Shown here piece by piece: positions 33,393 through 41,100 of a DNA stretch of 64,000 bases. The DNA is from Ktedonobacteraceae bacterium. GTDB taxonomy: Bacteria > Chloroflexota > Ktedonobacteria > Ktedonobacterales > Ktedonobacteraceae. Position 1 is the stretch's first letter; each line of letters begins with the position of its first letter. The stretch spans positions 124,001-188,000 of the forward strand of contig DASRBN010000019.1 in the NCBI GenBank assembly GCA_035653615.1, in the 5' to 3' direction. The notes under the pieces are model-generated. The model made no database searches. It saw only the letters and a program-made list of their open reading frames with translations, and had not been told where the DNA came from. The position numbers and the translations under genes were made by a program.

Positions 33393-34424
33393 TTAGTCTT
33401 CGTGTTTCACCAGTTGGCTATATAAACGCTCAAGCTCTTCCTCGTTATTGAAGTGTAGGACTAGTGTCCCCCTGCCCTTCGTGTTGCGCTTCAGATCGAC
33501 CTTGACCATCAACGCATTGCGAAACTCTGCTTCCAATGCTTCTATATCAGGCGCGCGTCTTGAAGTACGCACGACGATATCCTCCCGCGCTGCGTCGTCG
33601 CGTTCCACCGCCTTGATGCGGGCCGCCAGTTCTTCGGCCTGCCGTACATTCAGTTTCAGCGCGATGATTTTCTGCATGGCCGCAACCTGGTCTTCCTCGC
33701 GTGTAATGCCGATCAGCGCGCGCGCGTGTCCCTCCGTGAAATTTTCGAGCTGGTTGACCAGCGCTTCCCGCACTTTCGGCGCCAGTTGCAGCAGGCGCAG
33801 CGCGTTGGTGATGGTTGAGCGATCCTTGCCGACCTGCCGCGCAACCATTTCCTGCGTCAGACCAAATTCGGCAATCAAGGCAGAATAGGCCAGCGCTTCC
33901 TCAATCGGATTCAGGTCGGCTCGTTGGATATTCTCGATCAGGGCCAGTTCGAGCATTTCCAGCGGTGTGACCTCTTTGACCACGACCGGTATCTTTGTCA
34001 GGCCTGCCAGCCGGGCAGCGCGCCAGCGCCTCTCACCGGCAATGATCTGATACTGCACAACGCCGGCTTTATCTTTTTGAGCAGGCGCGCGATTATCCAC
34101 CGGCGCGGCCCCGAACCAGCTATCCGCTTGCTCCGCCGCATTTCCGGGCGCGGTATTGGAAGTCGCATTTCCATCCAGGCGCGTCACGACCAGGGGCTGC
34201 AGCAGTCCATGTTCTTTAATCGAGGCGCTCAATTCGAGCAGCCTGGGATCATCCTCGCGAAAGACCTTACGCGGCTGGCGTGGATTGGGCATAACACTAT
34301 CGATGGGAACCAGCAAGATATTCTGTTCATTCACGCGCGAGGGCTGCTGAGCCGCCATGACCTCTGAAGCGCCCGAAATCAAGGCATCCAGTCCCCGTCC
34401 CAGGCCGAATTTCTGCTTAGCCAC
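33393..34424 (-). CDS. parB: Chromosome-partitioning protein ParB
   Basis: A 343-residue ParB with [10 protein letters not shown] at the start, the CTP-binding core [33 protein letters not shown], and the central helix-turn-helix ([20 protein letters not shown]) that reads parS. It loads on parS, spreads as a CTP-dependent clamp and works with ParA to segregate the chromosome. Residues about 85-123 are a Pro/Ala/Asn-rich insertion in the N-terminal domain, just before the GERR box, that most ParB proteins lack. It overlaps the ParA gene by 8 bases. No certain parS site is seen in the window. Confidence 0.95.
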   Translation of the reverse strand: MAKQKFGLGRGLDALISGASEVMAAQQPSRVNEQNILLVPIDSVMPNPRQPRKVFREDDPRLLELSASIKEHGLLQPLVVTRLDGNATSNTAPGNAAEQADSWFGAAPVDNRAPAQKDKAGVVQYQIIAGERRWRAARLAGLTKIPVVVKEVTPLEMLELALIENIQRADLNPIEEALAYSALIAEFGLTQEMVARQVGKDRSTITNALRLLQLAPKVREALVNQLENFTEGHARALIGITREEDQVAAMQKIIALKLNVRQAEELAARIKAVERDDAAREDIVVRTSRRAPDIEALEAEFRNALMVKVDLKRNTKGRGTLVLHFNNEEELERLYSQLVKHED

Positions 34425-35223
34425 GAGCTATTACCTCCTCCGCCAATGTACGATAGGCGACCGCTCCTGGAGAGGAGGGATCATAATCAAGAATAGACTG
34501 CCCAAAACTTGGCGCTTCGCTCAAACGAACGTTGCGGCTGATAATCGTCTGGAACGCCTCCTTGGGGAAGTGATTCCGCACCTCGCGTACAATCTCCCCG
34601 GCCAGCCGCGTGCGCGGGTCAAACATGGTCAGTACCACGCCCGCGATGAAGAGGTCAGGGTTGAGTTTGGACTTGACGATCTGGATGGTATTGAGCAGTT
34701 GGGTCAGGCCTTCCAGCGCCAGGTATTCGCATTGAATAGGAATAATCAGGCCATCGGCGGCAACCAGCGCGTTCACGGTCAGCAGGCCGAGCGATGGCGG
34801 GCAATCGATCAGAATGTAATCGCAGCGGTCGCGGATAGGTTCCAATATTTGCCGCAGGCGGCTCTCGCGCGCCAGGGCTCCCACCAGTTCAAGCTCCGCC
34901 GCGGCCAGGTCTACCGTGCAGGGCGCGACAACCAGCTCGCGCCGTTGAGTGGGCACCAGGACATCGAAGATGGTAAGCTCGTCGTCCTCCTGCACCAGCA
35001 AGTCATAGATTGTTTGCGGGCGCAGGTTCTTGGACACGCCGATACCGCTGGTTGTATTGGCCTGTGGGTCCATATCTACCAGCAAGACACGGCGGCCCGC
35101 GGCCGCTAAATAGGTGGCGAGATTGATAGCGGTAGTAGTTTTTCCCACTCCTCCCTTCTGGTTAGCGATTGCATATACTTTTGACACCGGTTGCTTCCGT
35201 ACCTTTCCTCTGACCATACCCAT
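34417..35223 (-). CDS. parA: Chromosome-partitioning ATPase ParA/Soj
   Basis: A 268-residue deviant-Walker ATPase. Key motifs are [16 protein letters not shown] (P-loop with the signature Lys), [12 protein letters not shown], and [14 protein letters not shown]. It forms ATP-bound dimers on DNA that carry ParB-parS complexes. The exact start is unsure: ATG at 35223 or GTG at 35205. parB follows with an 8-base overlap. A promoter at 35258-35286 drives it divergently from modA. Unlike in many genomes, no gidA, rnpA or dnaA gene lies beside it. Confidence 0.95.
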   Translation of the reverse strand: MGMVRGKVRKQPVSKVYAIANQKGGVGKTTTAINLATYLAAAGRRVLLVDMDPQANTTSGIGVSKNLRPQTIYDLLVQEDDELTIFDVLVPTQRRELVVAPCTVDLAAAELELVGALARESRLRQILEPIRDRCDYILIDCPPSLGLLTVNALVAADGLIIPIQCEYLALEGLTQLLNTIQIVKSKLNPDLFIAGVVLTMFDPRTRLAGEIVREVRNHFPKEAFQTIISRNVRLSEAPSFGQSILDYDPSSPGAVAYRTLAEEVIARG

Positions 35224-35257
35224 GAATACACTCTATTATCTCATATTTAGTGGACAC

Positions 35258-35286
35258 ATTGTAACAAAAGAGCGAGCGAGAAGCAA
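35258..35286 (-). promoter_or_regulatory. Promoter of parA-parB
   Basis: On the minus strand TTGCTT (35286-35281) and TACAAT (35263-35258) are spaced by 17 bases. A transcript would start about 30 bases before the parA ATG. Confidence 0.5.
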
Positions 35287-35306
35287 CGGGTATGCCATCA
35301 ATATCC

Positions 35307-35335
35307 TTGACAGCGCCATATTCCTTCCTTACAAT
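35307..35335 (+). promoter_or_regulatory. Promoter of modA-modB
   Basis: TTGACA at 35307-35312 and TACAAT at 35330-35335 are spaced by 17 bases. The promoter is back-to-back with that of parA, about 20 bases apart, so the two may influence each other. The leader before modA is about 80 bases. Confidence 0.6.
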
Positions 35336-35425
35336 ATAAACAATGATTGAATACTCATAGATTGAGTTCTCAGTTATTGGCCCGTTTGTATCCCATATCC
35401 TTCCGAATACTACAAGGAGGCCTCT

Positions 35426-36463
35426 ATGTTTCCAGGACAACGTGCTTTTACACCCAGACATCCCTTCAGATTGGCGGTCGGGTTGTGCGGGCTTTTATTT
35501 CTCCTTACTCTACTCTTAACGGCCTGCGGCAGTTCCAGCGGCAGCGGTTCGGCAACTCCTACGGGAGCGTCTAAAAGCAAGGTATCCGTACTCTATGCCG
35601 GTTCGCTGGTCAACCTGATGGAGAAAAAGGTTGGCCCGGCCTTCACGCAGGCCACGGGCTATCCCTACCAGGGCGAGGGCAAAGGCTCGACAGCGCTGGC
35701 CAACGAGATCAAGGGCAAACTGCGCGCGCCGGATATCTTCATTAGCGCGTCTGCCACTGTCGATAAAAGTTTGATGGGGGCCACGAATGGAAATTATGTC
35801 TCCTGGTATGCTCCTTTTGCGCGCACTTCGATTGTGATCGGCTATAACCCCAGCAGCAAATTTGCAAGCGACTTGCAGGCGGCAGCAAATGGCAGCAAGC
35901 CGTGGTACCAGGTGCTGGAAGAACCCGGCTTTCGCCTGGGGCGAACCGATCCCGCTCTCGATCCGAAGGGCGTGCGCACTATTATTGTGATGGAACTGGC
36001 CGAGAAGTATTACAACCAGCCTACCTTAGTGCAGAAGATTCTGGGTTCCGCCGAAAATACCGGCCAGATCTTCCCCGAAGAGGAACTGGTGGCGCGCCTG
36101 GGTTCAGGCCAGCTCGACGCGGGTTTCTTCTACCTCAACGAGGCCAAAGAAGCGAACATTCCCTATATCACGCTGCCGGACCAGATCAATCTGGGCGATC
36201 CCGGCCAGAACAGTTACTATGCCCAGGCCAGCTATACCGACCCGAAAACCGGCACCGTGACGAAAGGCTCTGCTACTGTGTATACCATCACCATTCCCAA
36301 TACGAGCAAAAACATGGCAGGCGCGATTGCCTTCGTGAACTTCCTCTTTTCGCAGCAAGGCGAGTCGATTCTGACGGGAGATGGCCTGACGCTGGTAACG
36401 CCCACCGTCTCCGGCGACGCATCAGCTGTGCCCGGCCAGCTACAATCGATATTGCACTCGTGA
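35426..36463 (+). CDS. modA: Molybdate/tungstate-binding lipoprotein (ModA/WtpA type)
   Basis: A 345-residue extracellular solute-binding lipoprotein. A lipobox LLTAC (Cys near residue 36) ends a hydrophobic signal, and a Ser/Gly linker follows. The body shows VSVLYAGSLVNLMEKKVGPA and later GSTALANEIKGK, PDIFISAS, LGRTDPALDPKG and FPEEELVARLGSGQLDAGFFY, all typical of WtpA/ModA proteins that bind tungstate or molybdate. Which oxyanion binds cannot be read. It is followed 8 bases on by the permease. GGAGG precedes the ATG. The matching ATPase is not here, but modC lies at 22.6 kb. Confidence 0.92.
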   Translation: MFPGQRAFTPRHPFRLAVGLCGLLFLLTLLLTACGSSSGSGSATPTGASKSKVSVLYAGSLVNLMEKKVGPAFTQATGYPYQGEGKGSTALANEIKGKLRAPDIFISASATVDKSLMGATNGNYVSWYAPFARTSIVIGYNPSSKFASDLQAAANGSKPWYQVLEEPGFRLGRTDPALDPKGVRTIIVMELAEKYYNQPTLVQKILGSAENTGQIFPEEELVARLGSGQLDAGFFYLNEAKEANIPYITLPDQINLGDPGQNSYYAQASYTDPKTGTVTKGSATVYTITIPNTSKNMAGAIAFVNFLFSQQGESILTGDGLTLVTPTVSGDASAVPGQLQSILHS

Positions 36464-36470
36464 GGTCGCC

Positions 36471-37271
36471 ATGCAGTATCTACTGAGAAAACGCGGCGCA
36501 GGCTCCGGTTCTCTGGCGCTGCTGGGAGCGCTGTTGTTGCTCTACCTGGTCAGCCCGCTGGTCTACTTCTTATTCACGCTGCCCTGGTCTTATGTGCCGG
36601 GGCAGCTTGCGGACCCGCAGGCGATTTCATCGCTGATCACCTCGCTGCTTTCCGCGAGCCTGGCGATAGGCATCACTACGCTGTCTGGCGTACCGCTCGC
36701 CTACATCCTGGCGCGTAGGCCGTTTCCAGGCAGGGCTTTACTGACGATGCTGGTCTACCTGCCGCTCGTATTTCCCCCTGTTGTGAGCGGTATCATGCTG
36801 CTGCTGCTTTACGGCCCCTATGGACCTATCGGCGGGCCATTTGCGAACGCAGGATTGGAGCTTGATACATCGTTCGCGGGTATTGTGCTGGCGCAAATCT
36901 TTGTTGCCTCGCCATTCGTCATCATCGCGGCCCGTTCGGCGTTCGAGGCGGTAGACCCGGCCCTCGAGCAGGTGGCGGCGACATTAGGCAAAGGCTCCTG
37001 GGAGATCTTCTGGCGCGTGAATTTGCCTGTGGCGCGGAACGGCATCATCGCGGGATTGCTCCTGGGCTGGCTGCGCGCGCTGGGCGAATTCGGGGCCACG
37101 GTTGTGCTGGCCTATCATCCCTACACCCTGCCCGTCTACCTGTACGTGCAATTGAGCGGGACAGGTGTGGATGCCGCGCTGCCCCTCGCGTTGCTCTCGC
37201 TGGCCGTCAGCGTGCTAGGAGTGGGGCTGGTATTCTGGATACAATCTATGAGCCGGAGAAAGAGAGCGTGA
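36471..37271 (+). CDS. modB: Molybdate/tungstate ABC transporter permease
   Basis: A 266-residue inner-membrane permease with about six helices. It carries the ModB/WtpB cytoplasmic loop signature GWLRALGEFGATVVLA (EAA-type loop that docks on the ATPase) and FPPVVSGIMLLLLYGP. It should form a homodimer with ModC at 22.6 kb. The ATG lies 8 bases after the modA stop, in one operon. The next gene is convergent, only 9 bases away, and no strong terminator is seen between them. Confidence 0.92.
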   Translation: MQYLLRKRGAGSGSLALLGALLLLYLVSPLVYFLFTLPWSYVPGQLADPQAISSLITSLLSASLAIGITTLSGVPLAYILARRPFPGRALLTMLVYLPLVFPPVVSGIMLLLLYGPYGPIGGPFANAGLELDTSFAGIVLAQIFVASPFVIIAARSAFEAVDPALEQVAATLGKGSWEIFWRVNLPVARNGIIAGLLLGWLRALGEFGATVVLAYHPYTLPVYLYVQLSGTGVDAALPLALLSLAVSVLGVGLVFWIQSMSRRKRA

Positions 37272-37279
37272 ATTCTCTT

Positions 37280-37915
37280 TCACCCCTTAACCTGGCCAGG
37301 GTACATATAGACATTTGCCCCTACGCGCTGCATCCTGGTTAGAGGCAGGCCCATATCATCTTTGAAGCTATCCGTGTAGATCAGGATCAGGTCAATAAGC
37401 GTCCAGATGCCGAAGCCGCCGAAGGTGAGCAGCTGGAAGATGCCGCTGATGACGTGTCCTGTGTAGAAGCGATGGATGCCAAGCCATCCAAGAAACAGGC
37501 ATAAAAAGGCCGTAGTGGTCCAGTTTCTGGTTCCTCCCATCACCGGTGGATGATAGAGCGGGCGGTTATACTGATCTTTGAAATCGCCGCTGACGATCAT
37601 GATCAGATCGATCAAGGTCCAGATGCCGAAGCCGCCCAGGGTGAGCAGTTGAAAGATGCCACTAACAATACGCCCGGTGTAGAAGCGATGTATGCCGAGG
37701 TGGCCTAAAAATTGGCATAGCAGCACAGTGGTAAGCCAGCTTTTCTGCGGCTCCATAGCCATCAGCGGTACCTGTCCTGGGTATTGACCATATTGCGGGG
37801 GCGCGGAATAGAGCGGCGCCTGCCATTCTTGCTGCGATTGCTGTGATGGCGGCGCCTGCCATTGAGCCTGCTGCTGCTGTGGCTCTCGCGGGTCATAAGA
37901 GCGAAAATTGTCCAT
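37280..37915 (-). CDS. Double TM2-domain membrane protein
   Basis: A 211-residue protein. Residues 1-60 are Gln/Pro-rich. Two TM2 domains follow (about 62-118 and 132-190), each with LGIHRFYTG, GIFQLLT and GGFGIWTLIDLI. TM2 domains are paired helices with a short turn of unknown role that occur near cell-envelope and phage-defence genes. The two copies are close duplicates. It follows the FemAB gene with a 15-base gap on the same strand and is probably co-transcribed. Confidence 0.88.
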   Translation of the reverse strand: MDNFRSYDPREPQQQQAQWQAPPSQQSQQEWQAPLYSAPPQYGQYPGQVPLMAMEPQKSWLTTVLLCQFLGHLGIHRFYTGRIVSGIFQLLTLGGFGIWTLIDLIMIVSGDFKDQYNRPLYHPPVMGGTRNWTTTAFLCLFLGWLGIHRFYTGHVISGIFQLLTFGGFGIWTLIDLILIYTDSFKDDMGLPLTRMQRVGANVYMYPGQVKG

Positions 37916-37930
37916 AATGCTGGTTCCCTT

Positions 37931-38986
37931 TCACGATAAATCGCGTCTTGCGGGTGTCCGTTTCGCATCCCTTCTGCGCTTCACCTCCAGCATACGCATA
38001 TAAATGCCATAAATCAAGGGCTGGTAAACCAGGTCGTGCGTTTCAAGCGAGCGCATGGCGTAGCCGCCGAAGCCGCGCTTGAAGACATAGACGCCGTAGA
38101 GTTCCTGGCCTTCCTCCAGCACTTCGGGGATGCCGCGGAAATTGTAGTACCAGCAACCATGCGCTTTGGCCCACTGCATGCCGGTCCATTGCAACAGGTG
38201 GTTGGGCATCAGGTTGCGATACTCGTTGGCGGACGCGCCATACATGTACCAGCTCCAGCGTCCCAGGCGCAGCACGATGGTACCGGCAATCGCCTTCCCC
38301 TCGTATTCGGCCAGGAAGAGCGCGGCGCGGTCGCCCTCGCTATACAGTCGCATCACGTCTTCATAGTGGTCTTTGTTGTGAATGAAGAAAGCGTCGCGCT
38401 CGCTGGTCGTCTGGTACAGAGCATAGAAGGTGTCGAGGTCGTCCTTGCCCTGGCCGCGCCGCACGGTCACGCCCTTGCGCCCGGCCAGTCGCACGTTATA
38501 GCGCCATTTTTCCTTCATCCCCGCCAGGATATCCTTTTCAGCTGGTCGGATGTCCAGCACCCATTCGTTGCGAATGTGTACCGCGTAGGGATTGGTACGG
38601 AAGCCGCGTTTCTTCAGCGCTGAGAGCCAGCGCTTATCGCCGTCGAGAACGCTGGGTTCGATCTTGAGCATAAACGCGCCGCGCCGCCGCGCCTCGGCCT
38701 TTACAAAATTGAGCAGCACAGTCATGGCCGGTGAATCGGGGTCGTCGATGACGGGTCCGCGCGGTGAATAGAAATAGGTGCGGCGCAGGATGGGAGCCTT
38801 CGTAATCAGGATGAGCATGGCGGCACACATCTGTCCATCTTCGTCTACGACGCCAACACGCAGCGCCTCTGCCCCCAGGTGGGGAGCCAGTTCGCCCCAT
38901 TCATAGGATTGGGTGATATTACAACAGGCCGATGCCGCGACGAAATCGTTCCATTGCCGGCAATCGGTGATGATTCGTGCTTCCAT
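37931..38986 (-). CDS. FemAB-type peptidoglycan bridge transferase, copy 1
   Basis: A 351-residue transferase of the FemX/FemAB family (lipid II-dependent aminoacyltransferases with GNAT folds). Signature segments are FFIHNKDHYEDVMRLY, RNLMPNHLLQWTGMQWAKAHG, YYNFRGIPEVLEEGQ and VYVFKRGFGGY. Such enzymes add amino acids from aminoacyl-tRNA to the stem peptide of cell-wall precursors. Which amino acid is added is unknown. ATG at 38986 is chosen because GAGAGGA precedes it. A paralogue lies upstream, separated by two dispersed repeats. Confidence 0.9.
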   Translation of the reverse strand: MEARIITDCRQWNDFVAASACCNITQSYEWGELAPHLGAEALRVGVVDEDGQMCAAMLILITKAPILRRTYFYSPRGPVIDDPDSPAMTVLLNFVKAEARRRGAFMLKIEPSVLDGDKRWLSALKKRGFRTNPYAVHIRNEWVLDIRPAEKDILAGMKEKWRYNVRLAGRKGVTVRRGQGKDDLDTFYALYQTTSERDAFFIHNKDHYEDVMRLYSEGDRAALFLAEYEGKAIAGTIVLRLGRWSWYMYGASANEYRNLMPNHLLQWTGMQWAKAHGCWYYNFRGIPEVLEEGQELYGVYVFKRGFGGYAMRSLETHDLVYQPLIYGIYMRMLEVKRRRDAKRTPARRDLS

Positions 38987-39078
38987 AAAGTTCCTCTCAA
39001 CGTGCATATTTTATGATATTTGTGGGGCTGTACGGGGCCGATGATGAATTTTTACCATCAAAATCGCTAAGCACCCCA

Positions 39079-39184
39079 GCCGTGTCATGCTGAGCGCAGA
39101 AGCCGCAAGCCCTGAGCGGAGCGAATGGGGAAGAATCTGGGCTCGTCGCGCTGAGATTCTTCGCTGCGCTCAGCATGACACGGC
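39079..39184. repeat. Inverted pair of the second dispersed repeat
   Basis: A perfect 21-bp pair (39079-39099 with 39164-39184) reading GTCATGCTGAGCGCAG-type text flanks a centre with further partial units. It lies between the two FemAB genes. A copy of the GTAGGGGCC family follows at 39225-39256. Confidence 0.75.
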
Positions 39185-39224
39185 CTGAACCACTGGGATG
39201 ACCGGTTTTGATCGTGAAAGTTCA

Positions 39225-39256
39225 ACATCGGCGGCGGGCGCGATCAATCGGCCCCT
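39225..39256. repeat. Dispersed GTAGGGGCC repeat, reverse copy
   Basis: GGCGGCGGGCGCGATCAATC followed by GGCCCCTACG is the reverse complement of the copies at position 8 and in modC. It touches the end of the second FemAB gene; the last codons of that gene lie just after it on the other strand. Confidence 0.7.
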
Positions 39257-40361
39257 ACGTTCCCTGACCCTTCCCTCTGGCAGCGCGCTCCAGCTCTACT
39301 TTCTGGCGTTCTTTATGGCGGCGGGCGCGTCTCACCTCAACCAGTTTGCGCCAGGCATTGTAAATGAGCGGGCGGTAGACGTAATCCTGCGTGGGCATGT
39401 TCAGGCGGGAGAAGCCACCGAATCCCTTCTTGTATTCGTAGACGCCCCACATCTCTTCGCCCGGCTCCAGCACTTCAGGGATGGTGCGGAAATCGAAGTA
39501 GCTGCAACCTTTCTCTTTCGCCCACTGGATGCAGCGATACTGCAACAGGTAGGTGGGTTTGAGGTTGCGCTTATTGTTGGATGAAGCGCCAAACATGTCC
39601 CAGCACCAGTCACCGAAGCGAATCAGCATCTTGGCGGCGATGGCCTCGCCCTCGTGTTCGGCCAGGTAAAGGACGACATCGCCTTTGGATGCGAACTGGC
39701 GATAAATTTCCTTGTGATAGTCTTTGCTGTGAATAAAGAAAGCGTCGCGCTCGCTGGTCATTTTGAGCAGGTCATAGTAGGCATCGAAATCGGCGTCGCT
39801 TGTTGCTTCGCGGATAATCACGCCCTTGCGCTCGGCGCTGCGCACATTCTGCCGCCAGGTCATTTTGAAATTGGCCAGCAGTTCTTCGGCGGATGGTCGA
39901 ATATCCAGCACCCAGCTGCGCCTGCCATGTATCGCGTATGGGGTGGTCACAAAGCCCAGTGCGCGATAGGCGGCGATCCACGTTTCCATATTGGGGTCGT
40001 CGTCGGCGATGTTGGGTTCCAGGCGCAGCACGACGGCGCGTTCTTTACGCGCGATCTGTTGCGTGAATTCGATCAGCGCCTTCAACGCGGGCGAATCCGG
40101 GCTTTCGACGGTGGGGCCGCGCGAGCAATAGAGCCAGTTGAAGCGCAAGCCAGGCGTGGGAATGGGAACCGGCGAGACGGTTAATTGCATCGCGCCCACC
40201 ATGCGCCAGTTTTCTAATGCTCCCAGGCGGTAGACGCGACCACCCAGGTAGCGATTGAGCTCGCCCCATTCAAACGATTGCAGCAGGTGGCCGCGGGGCT
40301 GGCGAATTAAAAAATCGTCCCATTCTTCGCGGTCAGTAATTTCTGTAATGCTGGTGGTCAT
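39255..40361 (-). CDS. FemAB-type peptidoglycan bridge transferase, copy 2
   Basis: A 368-residue paralogue of the gene at 37931-38986. Shared marks are GHLLQSFEWGELNRYLGG, FFIHSKDYHKEIYRQF, RNLKPTYLLQYRCIQWAKEKG, YFDFRTIPEVLEPGEEMW and KKGFGGF. Two different FemAB proteins often add successive residues to one interpeptide bridge. The ATG directly follows the TAA of the GNAT gene, so the two are translationally coupled. Its last 20 residues are basic and border a dispersed repeat. Confidence 0.9.
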   Translation of the reverse strand: MTTSITEITDREEWDDFLIRQPRGHLLQSFEWGELNRYLGGRVYRLGALENWRMVGAMQLTVSPVPIPTPGLRFNWLYCSRGPTVESPDSPALKALIEFTQQIARKERAVVLRLEPNIADDDPNMETWIAAYRALGFVTTPYAIHGRRSWVLDIRPSAEELLANFKMTWRQNVRSAERKGVIIREATSDADFDAYYDLLKMTSERDAFFIHSKDYHKEIYRQFASKGDVVLYLAEHEGEAIAAKMLIRFGDWCWDMFGASSNNKRNLKPTYLLQYRCIQWAKEKGCSYFDFRTIPEVLEPGEEMWGVYEYKKGFGGFSRLNMPTQDYVYRPLIYNAWRKLVEVRRARRHKERQKVELERAARGKGQGT

Positions 40362-40937
40362 TTAAGATTCAATGCTCTCTAAGTATTCGCTGCGCAGGAT
40401 GCTGTAGACCCGCACATCGTGATATTTGCCGAAACGCAGGATGGCCTGGCGCAGCGTCCCCTCGTACTTCATGCCCGCCTTCTCGTCGGCGCGCCAGCCG
40501 CCGATATTGCCCTCCATATCCTGTGTCTGGATGCGGTTGAGATTCAGTTCCATAAAGCCATAGCGGAACATCAGCCGTGTGGCCTCGGTTCCATACCCTT
40601 TCCCCTGGATGCCGCGGTCGCCGATAATCACATAAAATTCAGCGGTCTGGTTGATATAATTGATATCTTTCAGGCCCACCAGCCCTATCAGGCGGTTATC
40701 GCTTTTGAGGGCGACACCGAAGATGATGTGCTTGCCATCCTTGTAGAGTTGTTCCAGGCGCTCTTTGCCGCGTGTATCGCTGGTGGGATAAATGGAGAAA
40801 TATTGCCTGATCTCTTCATCGTTCATCCAGGTCGAGTACAGGTGGTTATCCTGCGCCGGTTCCAGGGGGCGCAGGTAGAGGCGCTCGCCGATGATAAAGG
40901 GATTCTGCATGCTCGATGTATCTGAATTTTGTGACAT
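40362..40937 (-). CDS. GNAT family N-acetyltransferase (RimJ/RimL-like)
   Basis: A 191-residue acetyltransferase. It has the RimL-type start GERLYLRPLEPAQDNHLYST and the acetyl-CoA phosphate loop RGIQGKGYGTEA. A late MRxx-like end is missing. Members acetylate N-terminal or small-molecule amines. Position directly before a FemAB gene suggests a role in cell-wall precursor or sugar chemistry, though this is only context. The start is ATG at 40937, after AAAGGA; the longer frame is not supported. Confidence 0.88.
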   Translation of the reverse strand: MSQNSDTSSMQNPFIIGERLYLRPLEPAQDNHLYSTWMNDEEIRQYFSIYPTSDTRGKERLEQLYKDGKHIIFGVALKSDNRLIGLVGLKDINYINQTAEFYVIIGDRGIQGKGYGTEATRLMFRYGFMELNLNRIQTQDMEGNIGGWRADEKAGMKYEGTLRQAILRFGKYHDVRVYSILRSEYLESIES

Positions 40938-41100
40938 TTGTGATTTCCTTTCCGCTTTTTTTCCGATGGAAAGTATAACATAGCTTAGCACGGGAGGCAA
41001 TTTTAACGCCCATTCAGGGGTGTGGCTCTATTGTCTCGCCAGCAAGCCTTCCGCTATGCGGCACTTCCATCAGGATAATGGAGAGAAAGATGATTCGTGT

